22,066 nucleotides of DNA from a virus, in the IMG/VR virus record IMGVR_UViG_3300025141_000867, positions 1 to 22,066 of that record; one strand, given 5' to 3'. This document shows, one piece after another, positions 6,854 through 14,498 of the stretch. Both the position numbers and the translations under genes were made by a program. Each line of letters starts with the position of its first letter. Position 1 is the stretch's first letter. The notes beneath the pieces are model-generated. The model was not told the origin of the DNA, did not search any database, and saw only the letters and a program-made list of their open reading frames with translations.

Positions 6854-8437
6854 ATGAAAAATCAAAAGTCCATAAAGGAAATTATTGCCGAGGAATATAA
6901 GAAATGTGCTGTTGAACCCAGTTATTTTATGAAAAAATATTGCCAGATTCAGCATCCAACCAGAGGCAAAATAAATTTTAATTTATATCCATTCCAAGAA
7001 AAAGTATTAAATCAATTTAGAGAAAAAGATTATAATATAATTCTTAAATCAAGACAATTAGGAATTTCTACTCTTACTGGGGGATATTCTTTGTGGTTAA
7101 TGTTATTTCACACAGATAAAAATGTTTTAGTAATTGCTACCAAACAAGATGTAGCTAAAAATCTTGTAACAAAGGTTCGAACAATGCATGAAAATCTTCC
7201 TTCTTGGTTGAGGGGAGAAACAATTGAAGATAATAAACTTTCACTTAGATTTGCAAATGGATCTCAAATAAAAGCAATTTCTGCATCAGCTGATGCTGGT
7301 AGATCTGAAGCATTATCTTTATTAGTTTTAGATGAAGCAGCTTTTATTGATAGAATTGATGATATTTGGGCATCTGCACAACAAACACTTGCAACTGGTG
7401 GTAAATCAATTATTTTGTCAACTCCAAATGGAATTGGTAACTTTTTTCATAAGACTTGGGTAAAAGCCGAAGATGGTGAAAATAAGTTTAATACTATTCG
7501 ACTACACTGGTCATTGCATCCTGAAAGAAATCAGGAGTGGCGAGACGAACAAGACGAATTACTCGGAGTCAAATTAGCAGCCCAAGAATGTGATTGTGAT
7601 TTTATTAGTTCTGGTAATTCTGTAATAGATGGTAGTTTGATAGAATGGTATAAAGAAACTTATGCTGAAGAGCCCATAGAAAAAAGAGGCTTTGATGGAA
7701 ATTATTGGATCTGGGAACCTCCTAATTATGTTAAAGATTATATAGTAGTTGCTGACGTTGCTCGAGGTGATGGGACTGATTATTCGGCATTTCATGTAAT
7801 AGATATTGATGAGGTTAAACAAGTAGCTGAATATAGGGGATTATTGACTCCAAAAGATTTTGGAAATATGTTGGTGGGGGTATCAACAGAATATAATGAT
7901 GCTTTATTGGTTATTGAGAATGCCAATGTGGGTTGGGGATCTTTACAGGCTGCCATAGATCGAGGGTATAAAAATTTATATTATACGTATAAACAAGAAG
8001 GAACAGTTGATTCTTCAATTCAACTTCAAAAAGGTTATGATTTAAAAGACAGGTCACAAATGACACCAGGTTTTACGACTTCAATGAAAACTCGTCCTCT
8101 TTTAATTTCAAAGCTTGATATTTATTTTAGAGAAAAAGTATGTATTGTTAAATCGAAACGATTGCTTGAAGAGTTGAGAGTCTTTATTTGGAATGGGCAT
8201 AAAGCAGAAGCTCGACAAGGATATAATGATGACTTAACAATGGCTTTTGCTATTGGACTTTGGGTTCGAGACACAGCTCTTAAACTTAGAAATGAGGGCC
8301 TTGAATTAGATAAAAAAGCTTTGGGATTAATGGGAAAATCTTCTCCGGAGATATATACGGGAATCATGCCCGAAAACGATCCTTGGAATATGAAAATAAA
8401 GGGAGAGAACGAAGATATTACCTGGTTAATTAATTAA
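6854..8437 (+). CDS. terL: Terminase large subunit, gp17-like DNA-packaging ATPase/nuclease
   Basis: This 527-residue protein cuts concatemeric DNA and drives it into the prohead through the portal. The ATPase half shows a P-loop-like SRQLGIST (66-73), Walker B LLVLDE (156-161, D160/E161) and the coupling motif STPNG (189-193). The nuclease half shows an RNase H-like first acidic residue in VVADVARGDGTDYSAF (D301), LLVIENANVG (E355) and GYNDDLTMA (D459/D460), the expected three acidic positions. The Lys normally found before Ser/Thr in the Walker A motif (GKT in T4 gp17) is Ile here, a variant I recall in environmental T4-like terminases. It is shorter than T4 gp17 (610 residues). The portal gene follows after eight bases, so the two are probably co-transcribed. 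Confidence 0.95.
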   Translation: MKNQKSIKEIIAEEYKKCAVEPSYFMKKYCQIQHPTRGKINFNLYPFQEKVLNQFREKDYNIILKSRQLGISTLTGGYSLWLMLFHTDKNVLVIATKQDVAKNLVTKVRTMHENLPSWLRGETIEDNKLSLRFANGSQIKAISASADAGRSEALSLLVLDEAAFIDRIDDIWASAQQTLATGGKSIILSTPNGIGNFFHKTWVKAEDGENKFNTIRLHWSLHPERNQEWRDEQDELLGVKLAAQECDCDFISSGNSVIDGSLIEWYKETYAEEPIEKRGFDGNYWIWEPPNYVKDYIVVADVARGDGTDYSAFHVIDIDEVKQVAEYRGLLTPKDFGNMLVGVSTEYNDALLVIENANVGWGSLQAAIDRGYKNLYYTYKQEGTVDSSIQLQKGYDLKDRSQMTPGFTTSMKTRPLLISKLDIYFREKVCIVKSKRLLEELRVFIWNGHKAEARQGYNDDLTMAFAIGLWVRDTALKLRNEGLELDKKALGLMGKSSPEIYTGIMPENDPWNMKIKGENEDITWLIN

Positions 8438-8445
8438 GGATAAAA

Positions 8446-10320
8446 ATGGCTAACAAATCACTTTTTAGCAGATTAAGAAAATTATTTTCAACTGGTATTA
8501 TAATCAGGCGTGTCGGTGACAAAAAATTAAAAGTTGTCGATACAGATTCCCTGCAGGCAGATGGAAATTTAGAAACAAATAAATTAGTAGATCGATATAG
8601 TAGATTATATCCGGGAACAAGCTGGGCTGATTACCAAACCCAACAGGGAAATATTGGGATTCGTTCAGAATTATTTAATGATTATGAAGCCATGGATATG
8701 GATTCTATTATAGCTTCTGCATTAGATATTTATTCAGAAGAATCCACAGTTAAAAATGGCTTTGGAAATGTATTAGATATTAGATCTCCAAAAAAAGAAA
8801 TTTATGATATATTACACAATCTATTTTATGATATTCTAAATATAGAATTTAATTTATATCTTTGGATCCGGAGTATGTGTAAGTATGGAGATTTTTTCCT
8901 CAAGATGGATATTGTTGAAAAATATGGAATAGTAAATGTTATTCCAATATCTCCTTATTTTATGGTCAGAGAGGAAAGCATAGATCCTTCTAAGCCAGAC
9001 GAAGTTAGATATTATATAGATGAATCTCTTGGCGGAAATGCTTATGCATCTGGATTAGTAACTGGTGGAAAAAGGGATTATTTAGAAAATTATGAAGTAG
9101 CTCATTTTAGACTGATAGGAGATACAAACTATCTTCCATATGGAAAAGCCATGATCGAACCGGCTAGGAGGGTTTGGAAACAATTAACCCTTATGGAAGA
9201 TGCAATGTTAATTCATAGGATCATGCGAGCGCCCGAGCGTAGAATATTTAAAGTAGATATTGGAAACATTCCACCAAATGAAGTTGAAAGTTACATGCAA
9301 AAAGTTATAAATAAAGTAAAAAAGACTCCGTATGTTGACAATACAACGGGAGATTATAACTTAAAGTTTAACCTGCAGAATATGTTAGAAGATTATTATA
9401 TGCCAGTACGAGGAGGACAAAGTGGTACTGAAATAGAAACTTTGAGCGGAATGGAATTTGGAGGAATTGATGACATTGAATATTTAAGAAATAGAATGTT
9501 TGCAGCTCTCAAGGTTCCAAAAGCTTTTATTGGATATGAGGAAGCAGTAGAAGGGAAAGCAACTTTAGCAGCCCAAGACGTTAGGTTTGCCAGAACAATA
9601 GAGAGAATTCAAAAAATAGTTACTTCGGAATTAACAAAACTAGCAATTGTTCATTTATATTCTCAGGGATATACAAACGAGGATCTTGTTGATTTTGAAT
9701 TGGAATTAACAAACCCATCTACAATAGCCGAGGGAGAAAAATTAGAATTGTGGAATGAGAAAATTAGTATTGCTAGTTCGATTAAGGATCTTAATATGCT
9801 TTCTGAAGATTGGATATATAAATATATATTTGATCTGTCTACTGAGGACGTTAGTGTAGAGAGGGAAAAAGTAATTGAAGATCTTAAACAAAGATTTAGA
9901 AAAGAAGAAATTGAAACCCAAGGAAATGATCCAATGAAGACTGGTGAAATCCGAGGAACAGAATATGCACTTGCTCAAATAGATACCGGTGGACAAGCAG
10001 CTCCAGGACAACCACAACCATCTGGAGGAGAATCTGAAGAAACCGAATTAGCTTTTGAAGGCAATAAAAAAGTTGGAAGACCTGATGAAGGTCCAAAATC
10101 TGGTAACCAAGATAGTGCAAGAGGCAGAGATCCAATTGGTAAAGAAAAAAGAAAGAGGGATATTAAAAATAGAGATCGTTCGATAAAGGGTAGTAATAAT
10201 AAGTCTCCATTGGCTAGAGAAGTTAAAAATTCTATGAATGGAAAGTTTAGAAACACGAAAATATTGAATGAAAGATCCCTTTTAGACGAAAATAATTTAA
10301 TAAATGACGAAAACTTATAA
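8446..10320 (+). CDS. 20: Portal vertex protein, gp20-like
   Basis: This 624-residue protein resembles T4-like portal proteins. The N-terminal and central region (about 50-490) includes DYEAMDMDSIIASALDIYSEE, LWIRSMCKYGDFFLK, YEVAHFRL and the segment LIHRIMRAPERRIFKVDIGN, all characteristic of gp20. Twelve copies would form the ring at one capsid vertex that nucleates prohead assembly, docks the terminase and later the neck. The C-terminal 120 or so residues are hydrophilic and low-complexity (Pro/Gly/Gln, then Lys/Arg-rich) and make it longer than T4 gp20 (524 residues). An AAGGA ribosome-binding site sits just before the ATG. The core assignment is secure; the role of the tail is unknown. 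Confidence 0.94.
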   Translation: MANKSLFSRLRKLFSTGIIIRRVGDKKLKVVDTDSLQADGNLETNKLVDRYSRLYPGTSWADYQTQQGNIGIRSELFNDYEAMDMDSIIASALDIYSEESTVKNGFGNVLDIRSPKKEIYDILHNLFYDILNIEFNLYLWIRSMCKYGDFFLKMDIVEKYGIVNVIPISPYFMVREESIDPSKPDEVRYYIDESLGGNAYASGLVTGGKRDYLENYEVAHFRLIGDTNYLPYGKAMIEPARRVWKQLTLMEDAMLIHRIMRAPERRIFKVDIGNIPPNEVESYMQKVINKVKKTPYVDNTTGDYNLKFNLQNMLEDYYMPVRGGQSGTEIETLSGMEFGGIDDIEYLRNRMFAALKVPKAFIGYEEAVEGKATLAAQDVRFARTIERIQKIVTSELTKLAIVHLYSQGYTNEDLVDFELELTNPSTIAEGEKLELWNEKISIASSIKDLNMLSEDWIYKYIFDLSTEDVSVEREKVIEDLKQRFRKEEIETQGNDPMKTGEIRGTEYALAQIDTGGQAAPGQPQPSGGESEETELAFEGNKKVGRPDEGPKSGNQDSARGRDPIGKEKRKRDIKNRDRSIKGSNNKSPLAREVKNSMNGKFRNTKILNERSLLDENNLINDENL

Positions 10321-10336
10321 TATAGTTTTTTAACAT

Positions 10337-10348
10337 GATATTTATTTA
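10337..10348 (+). promoter_or_regulatory. Candidate late promoter element (GATATTTATTTA) in the post-portal gap
   Basis: This copy is identical over twelve bases to the one at 4561-4572. The 67-base gap also holds a related GATATATTTAA at 10356-10366 and AATATTTATA at 10378-10387 abutting the next start codon, so three similar AT-rich elements are clustered here. The upstream one is best placed to act as a promoter. Confidence 0.4.
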
Positions 10349-10387
10349 AGAAATTGATATATTTAAATATATAGTGGAATATTTATA

Positions 10388-11245
10388 ATGGTGAAACATA
10401 ATAAGATTAAAAATACTGGCATTATTTTTGAAGTGTTGATTAGACAATTAACTTCTGATGTATTAAATGATAAGAATAAGACTCCAGCCGTAGGAATAAT
10501 CAGAGAACACTTTAAATCTGGTAGTCAACTTAAGAAAGAATTAAATCTTTATCGTGGACTCTTCGAAGAAAAATTTTCGTCAGAAGCTAAAGCCTCTAAG
10601 TTTTTAGATTTGATTTTAAAAGAACGAAAAAATCTTAATAGTTCAAACTTAAGAAGAGAAAAATATAATTTGATTAAAGCAATTCAAGAAGATTATGAAA
10701 TTAATGATTTTTTTAAGACTAGAATTAATGAATATAAAATTTATGCTTCTATTTATAGATTATTCAATTCCGATAGTGAAAAGGTAACTCCAAAAAAATT
10801 AACTGAATCATATTACACTCTAGTTGAAAATTTACAAAAAAAAGGTTCGAATATAAAAAAGACTGGTGGTATTGAATTATCGGAACAATCTAAAGATATT
10901 AAATTATTATCATATAAGATTCTTGTTGATAAGTTTAATGATAAATATGGAGATAAATTGAATGAGAATCAAAGAAATCTTTTATCTAGTTATATAAGTA
11001 ATGTTTCAAAAAATAAAGCTCTAAAGACAGAATTAAAAAATCAAATTGAATTGGTTAGTAGGGAACTTTTAAATTGCATCAAGAAAATAAATAATAAAAC
11101 CATCAAAATAAAATTAAAAGAGATTTCAAGTTATTTAAAAGGTATGAACGATTTAAACATTATAAAAGAAACTCATGTTTTATCTTTGATGAGATTTCAT
11201 GAATTAATTAGGGAGCTAAAAAATGTCGATAAAAAAATTAGATAA
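10388..11245 (+). CDS. Lys-rich helical protein of the head-gene region, function unknown
   Basis: This 285-residue protein is predominantly helical and basic (many Lys and Asn) with no signal peptide or membrane segment. It begins MVKHNKIKNTGIIFEVLIRQLTSDVL, a start I recall from proteins next to the portal gene in environmental T4-like phages, where they are annotated hypothetical or as prohead core components. It lies between portal and prohead protease, the position of core genes 67 and 68 in T4, though it is much longer than those. Its 3' end overlaps the next gene by 23 bases, suggesting translational coupling. An assembly role is inferred from location only. Confidence 0.65.
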   Translation: MVKHNKIKNTGIIFEVLIRQLTSDVLNDKNKTPAVGIIREHFKSGSQLKKELNLYRGLFEEKFSSEAKASKFLDLILKERKNLNSSNLRREKYNLIKAIQEDYEINDFFKTRINEYKIYASIYRLFNSDSEKVTPKKLTESYYTLVENLQKKGSNIKKTGGIELSEQSKDIKLLSYKILVDKFNDKYGDKLNENQRNLLSSYISNVSKNKALKTELKNQIELVSRELLNCIKKINNKTIKIKLKEISSYLKGMNDLNIIKETHVLSLMRFHELIRELKNVDKKIR

Positions 11246-11651
11246 CCTGATTGAAAAATTATCAAAAGACGAAGAAGTTGATGAAATTAGTACAACTTCT
11301 GGAATTGCTGGATATGAGACTCCATATGCATTTTCTGATGAAGACGAAGAAGATAGCAAGAAGATTGGAGAAACCAAATACAAAAATATAATGAAAGAAA
11401 TATACAGTTTAAATTATGACTCATATAAAAAGGACGAAACCTTAAATTCAAAGCAGAAAGTAAATGGAGCTATATCTGAAATATCAAAGAGATTATTTGA
11501 GATTGAAAGAATTTTGGGTCGTAATCTTAAATTAAAAAAAGAGCAAGGTCTTGAATCAACTTCTTACTGGAAATCTACAAAGGGAAAACTTGGAAAAATT
11601 TCCGAAAGAATGAATAGAATAGCCGTTAAGATGAGAGATCTCTCGGCATGA
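11223..11651 (+). CDS. Small head-region protein, function unknown
   Basis: This 142-residue soluble protein has an acidic N-terminal third (KDEEVDEISTTSGIAGYETPYAF, then a run of Asp/Glu around residues 40-48) and a helical Lys-rich remainder ending MNRIAVKMRDLSA. The conserved-looking ISTTSGIAGYETPYAF patch resembles a short sequence found in small head-module proteins of environmental T4-like phages. It overlaps the gene before (23 bases) and its stop codon overlaps the next start (ATGA), so the three are probably translated as a coupled unit. No catalytic or binding motif is seen. Confidence 0.65.
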   Translation: MSIKKLDNLIEKLSKDEEVDEISTTSGIAGYETPYAFSDEDEEDSKKIGETKYKNIMKEIYSLNYDSYKKDETLNSKQKVNGAISEISKRLFEIERILGRNLKLKKEQGLESTSYWKSTKGKLGKISERMNRIAVKMRDLSA

Positions 11652-11776
11652 AAAAAAAGATATTAAAAGAGGAATTAACAAAATCGGACTTAGAAATAAT
11701 ACGAAAATTAATAAGAAAAGAATTATCTTCAATATATTTTGACTTATATAGGTTAAAATCTACTTGGGTTCGATAG
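11648..11776 (+). CDS. 42-residue helical small protein
   Basis: The start overlaps the preceding stop in an ATGA arrangement and the frame ends with TAG at 11774-11776. The product, starting MKKKILKEELTKSDLEIIRK and ending YRLKSTWVR, is a charged amphipathic helix with a short aromatic tail. Without it there would be a 134-base hole in an otherwise packed operon. T4-like phages carry very small prohead core proteins (gp67, gp68) in this neighbourhood, so a core role is plausible, but I cannot show homology. Confidence 0.6.
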   Translation: MKKKILKEELTKSDLEIIRKLIRKELSSIYFDLYRLKSTWVR

Positions 11777-11785
11777 GAAATCATT

Positions 11786-12007
11786 ATGAGCAATATACCA
11801 AAACAAAAGTTAACTTGGCCAGAGTGGTCAAGAATTTCCGAAAATCAAAAGCTGATTGGGGAAAGTATGGTAAAAGCTAAGATTAAATATCAGCACGATT
11901 TATCTTTAGCAGAAAATTATAATAGATATCTGATGAATATGATGGGATTAGTTTCAACACCATCAGCTCCTGGTATAAAAACAGGCGGCAGCAGTGATAA
12001 TAAATAA
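11786..12007 (+). CDS. Small head-region protein, function unknown
   Basis: This 73-residue soluble protein starts nine bases after the previous stop. Its first two thirds (WPEWSRISENQKLIGESMVKAK... and YNRYLMNMM) look like one or two amphipathic helices. The last 20 residues are Ser/Gly/Pro-rich and probably disordered. It belongs to the row of small genes between portal and protease. No family is recognised with confidence. Confidence 0.6.
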   Translation: MSNIPKQKLTWPEWSRISENQKLIGESMVKAKIKYQHDLSLAENYNRYLMNMMGLVSTPSAPGIKTGGSSDNK

Positions 12008-12018
12008 GAAGGAAAAAA

Positions 12019-12324
12019 ATGGCAAAAGTAACTAGAACAGTACTAAAGACTTATTTCAATACTGGAGATAAGCCCACAGAAACTCAATTTGCTAGTTTGA
12101 TTGATAGTAATTTGAATTTGAATGATGGCGGAGATGTTAGTGGATCAGTAACGATCAATTATGCTTCTCAATCGTTTTCATTAAGTGCAAGTTTATCTGC
12201 TGTTAAGTTTGACAATCTACCTACTACTCTTGCACAGGCAAGACTTATTGGTAGTGGTTCTTTATTTGCTTCTGGTAGCCTGCAAAATGCTGGTAGTAAA
12301 GCAGTACATGTATTCACTGGATGA
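12019..12324 (+). CDS. Small Ser/Gly-rich virion-type protein
   Basis: This 101-residue protein has an N-terminal helix-like motif (VLKTYFNTGDKPTETQFASLIDSNLN) that recurs at the start of fibre and appendage proteins in environmental phages, followed by beta-rich Ser/Gly sequence (GGDVSGSVTINYASQSFSLSASLSAV and IGSGSLFASGSL). It lies between portal and protease, an unusual position for an appendage protein, so it may instead be a small capsid decoration or neck component. An AAGGAA ribosome-binding site sits seven bases before the ATG. Confidence 0.6.
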   Translation: MAKVTRTVLKTYFNTGDKPTETQFASLIDSNLNLNDGGDVSGSVTINYASQSFSLSASLSAVKFDNLPTTLAQARLIGSGSLFASGSLQNAGSKAVHVFTG

Positions 12325-12348
12325 TATAAATTAATATTGGAGGATGAT

Positions 12349-12546
12349 ATGCCCTTAGAAGATCTAATAGGTACATCTAAGTTTGATAAGATAAAAAAGG
12401 AATCCACTTTGGCTGGAATGACTGGTCCTATTGGTAATTATGCAAAGAATAAGGGAAATCCCTTGGAAGACTTTGCAGTAGATCCAGTGGCTTCGAAATT
12501 TAATATAGATGGAATACCAGAAAAGTATTCTAATAAGGTAGGATAA
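12349..12546 (+). CDS. Small head-region protein, function unknown
   Basis: I start this gene at the ATG at 12349 (65 residues, MPLEDLIGTSKF...) because a strong GGAGG at 12339-12343 is spaced five bases ahead. An upstream in-frame TTG at 12337 would place that ribosome-binding site inside the gene. The product is short, rich in Gly, Pro, Asn and Lys, without membrane or signal features, and probably largely extended. It ends two bases before the protease gene, so the two are likely co-translated. Confidence 0.65.
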   Translation: MPLEDLIGTSKFDKIKKESTLAGMTGPIGNYAKNKGNPLEDFAVDPVASKFNIDGIPEKYSNKVG

Positions 12547-12548
12547 AT

Positions 12549-13205
12549 ATGGCCAAACAGCTTTTAATTGATTATACCCCTTTTGAAATAACTCCTCGAA
12601 TGATTAAAGAATCCGAGGAAAGAAACGATGGGAAAGTAATTGTACAAGGAACTCTTCAAAGAGCCGGATCTAAAAATCAAAATGGAAGGGTTTATCCAAA
12701 AGATATCCTCATAAGAGAAGTCAAGAAATACAATGACAATCAAATTAAAGAAAGTAGAGCTCTGGGCGAGTTAGATCATCCAGAAAGTTCTGTTGTTAAT
12801 TTGGCCAATGTTTCTCACAATATATTGGAAACCTGGTTTGACGGGGATGATGTTATGGGAAAAGTTGAAGTCTTGGGAACGCCCAGCGGAAATATATTAA
12901 AGGAGCTTTTAAGAGCAGGTATTAAACTTGGAATTAGTTCTAGAGGTCTTGGCAGTGTTAAACCTTTGTATGAAGAAGGAGATCACACTGTAGAAGTTCA
13001 GCCAGATTTTGAGTTGATTTGTTGGGATTTTGTTTCTAATCCTTCTACCCATGGGGCATTTATGGCTCCAATGCATGAATCTGTTGGCTCTAAAGTCAAG
13101 CTTGATAAATATCATAAAGTGAATAAGATAATAACCAATATAATTTGTGAAATGACCGGAGTTTGTAGAATTCCCACTCACAAAAAATCTAATTGTAAAT
13201 GTTGA
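12549..13205 (+). CDS. 21: Prohead core maturation protease, gp21-like (peptidase family S77)
   Basis: This 218-residue protein is the capsid-maturation protease of T4-like phages, which cuts scaffold, core and capsid proteins after (Leu/Ile)-x-Glu. The family fold is visible: GRVYP near residue 49, ELDHP with the catalytic-type His77, GISSRG with the candidate nucleophile Ser (130 or 131), and LICWDFVSNPSTHGAFM around 157-173 supplying the third acidic residue candidate. Length matches T4 gp21 (212). The C-terminal tail is unusual for its cysteines (C200, C206, C216, C218) around His211. Position directly ahead of the scaffold and capsid genes matches T4 order. Confidence 0.92.
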   Translation: MAKQLLIDYTPFEITPRMIKESEERNDGKVIVQGTLQRAGSKNQNGRVYPKDILIREVKKYNDNQIKESRALGELDHPESSVVNLANVSHNILETWFDGDDVMGKVEVLGTPSGNILKELLRAGIKLGISSRGLGSVKPLYEEGDHTVEVQPDFELICWDFVSNPSTHGAFMAPMHESVGSKVKLDKYHKVNKIITNIICEMTGVCRIPTHKKSNCKC

Positions 13206-13214
13206 GGAAACAAA

Positions 13215-13496
13215 ATGGCCAATATTAATTTAAAATCTCTTGTAAAAGAATCTATATTGGGAGATTTGCCAAGTTCAAAGCTTTTTAAATATAACAAGGG
13301 AACTGGTAAATATGATTCGCCAGTATCTGTTAATGAAGCACCAATGGATATAGAACTTCAGGAGGATATATCTGATGTTCTTGTATTATTAGGTAGTATT
13401 TCTAAAAAAGTCAAATCATATAGTCCAAAAGCTTTTGGTAAGATCCAATCAGTTATGAAAACCTTAGTACAAGCTAAAAAAGATATTAGAAGTTAG
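13215..13496 (+). CDS. Small head-region protein, function unknown
   Basis: This 93-residue soluble protein has an N-terminal helix (NINLKSLVKESILGDL) resembling the amphipathic starts of several small proteins encoded near scaffold genes in environmental T4-like phages, a Gly/Pro linker, and a C-terminal helical part (IELQEDISDVLVLLGSISKKVKSY...). It begins nine bases after the protease stop, preceded by GAGGAAA. A minor prohead core component is a reasonable inference from location. No specific family can be named. Confidence 0.6.
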   Translation: MANINLKSLVKESILGDLPSSKLFKYNKGTGKYDSPVSVNEAPMDIELQEDISDVLVLLGSISKKVKSYSPKAFGKIQSVMKTLVQAKKDIRS

Positions 13497-13524
13497 ACAA
13501 ATTTAATCATTATAGGAAAAACTC

Positions 13525-14094
13525 ATGAAATTAAAAAAAATACTTAAAGAAGCTAGAAAGCACCAATGGAACGAAGAAAATAAAAGAGCTTTTCTTGAAG
13601 CTGTTTCTAATTTTAATGATTATGGGTCTAGTATTTATAAAAATGAAACCATTAAGGAATCATTAAAGACTATAACCGAATTAATTTATAAAGCAGAATC
13701 TTTTACTATGAATGAATCTGATGATTGGTTTGATGGTATTTCAGTAAAAAGAGATATGAAGCAATTAAAAGAATCTTCCGGTCTTTTTGCAAAAACTGTT
13801 AATGAGATGGGTTTACTACAGCAGAGATTAGAATCCTTATACGAAGACATGGGTTATAAGCTTGGAAAGTATTTTGAGATAAAGGAAAAAATAGATAATA
13901 TTTCAGATAAAGAAGCAGCAACAGATTTTGATGATTTAAAAGACAAAGATGTTGATAATGATGGAGACACAGATGATTCAGATGAATATCTCCATAAAAA
14001 ACTTGGAGTTGTTGCTAAAAAAGTAGAGTCACGTATTCCTGCTTTTTCAGAAATGAAATCTACAAGTACTCCCAGCAAATTTAAAAGAATGTAA
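13525..14094 (+). CDS. Helical head-region protein with EF-hand-like calcium loop
   Basis: This 189-residue helical protein contains DLKDKDVDNDGDTDDSDEYL near residues 137-156. The loop 142-153 (D-V-D-N-D-G-D-T-D-D-S-D) has acidic residues at positions 1, 3, 5, 7, 9 and 12 and Gly at 6, as in EF-hand or dockerin-type calcium loops. The flanking helices are short. The N-terminus (MKLKKILKEARK) has an L-K-E followed by Ala, a potential prohead protease cut. It sits between the protease and scaffold genes, suggesting a core or shell-associated protein. Calcium binding is inferred from the motif. Confidence 0.6.
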   Translation: MKLKKILKEARKHQWNEENKRAFLEAVSNFNDYGSSIYKNETIKESLKTITELIYKAESFTMNESDDWFDGISVKRDMKQLKESSGLFAKTVNEMGLLQQRLESLYEDMGYKLGKYFEIKEKIDNISDKEAATDFDDLKDKDVDNDGDTDDSDEYLHKKLGVVAKKVESRIPAFSEMKSTSTPSKFKRM

Positions 14095-14161
14095 AAATAA
14101 TTTTTTTATTTGAATTTTATTTCGTATATTTAAGTAGTTATTAATTTACTAAAAAATAGTT

Positions 14162-14437
14162 ATGCAAAAAAATAGATTTTATAAAAAACCCAAAAAAGAA
14201 GATTTTATAATTCCCGGAGTGCCCAATGGAGTAAAAGTTCCTCCTGGATATCTTGAAGTGGCCTTAAGAAAATTTAAGAAACAAACCAAAGAATTTGAAA
14301 TCTTAGCTGAACATAGGGATAGGCAGGCTTATATTAAAAAGTCAGCTAGGAAAAGAATATTAAAAGAAAGTGCTATCGAAAAATTGAGAAGAGATGTTGA
14401 AAGACAAAAGATAATTGATAAAGATTCGTGTTTTTAA
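14162..14437 (+). CDS. Small basic protein, function unknown
   Basis: This 91-residue, strongly Lys/Arg-rich protein begins MQKNRFYKKPKKEDFIIPGVPNG and continues as a charged helix to the end. It could bind nucleic acid or an acidic partner such as the scaffold protein, but no motif proves this. It follows a 67-base AT-rich gap without clear ribosome-binding sequence and is the last gene before a terminator, so it closes the protease block. Confidence 0.55.
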   Translation: MQKNRFYKKPKKEDFIIPGVPNGVKVPPGYLEVALRKFKKQTKEFEILAEHRDRQAYIKKSARKRILKESAIEKLRRDVERQKIIDKDSCF

Positions 14438-14466
14438 ACTTTCGAATACAATATTTTAATTAATTT

Positions 14467-14498
14467 AAGAGCTTTTTTAACAAAAGGCTCTTTTTTTT
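14467..14498 (+). terminator. Rho-independent terminator after the protease block
   Basis: AAGAGC (14467-14472) pairs with GCTCTT (14487-14492), extended inward by TTTT/AAAA pairing with one bulged G, and the 3' arm runs into eight consecutive T. This separates the protease block from the scaffold/capsid operon. Confidence 0.8.

Noticed and set aside
12337-12348. TTG start for the small gene before the protease
   Set aside because: The GGAGG at 12339-12343 is ideally spaced for the ATG at 12349 and would lie inside the gene if TTG were used.
12540-12550. GATAAATATGG before the protease gene as a T4 late promoter (TATAAATA)
   Set aside because: It is a single partial match directly on the start codon in a packed operon, where A-rich sequence is expected; it does not recur before other blocks.
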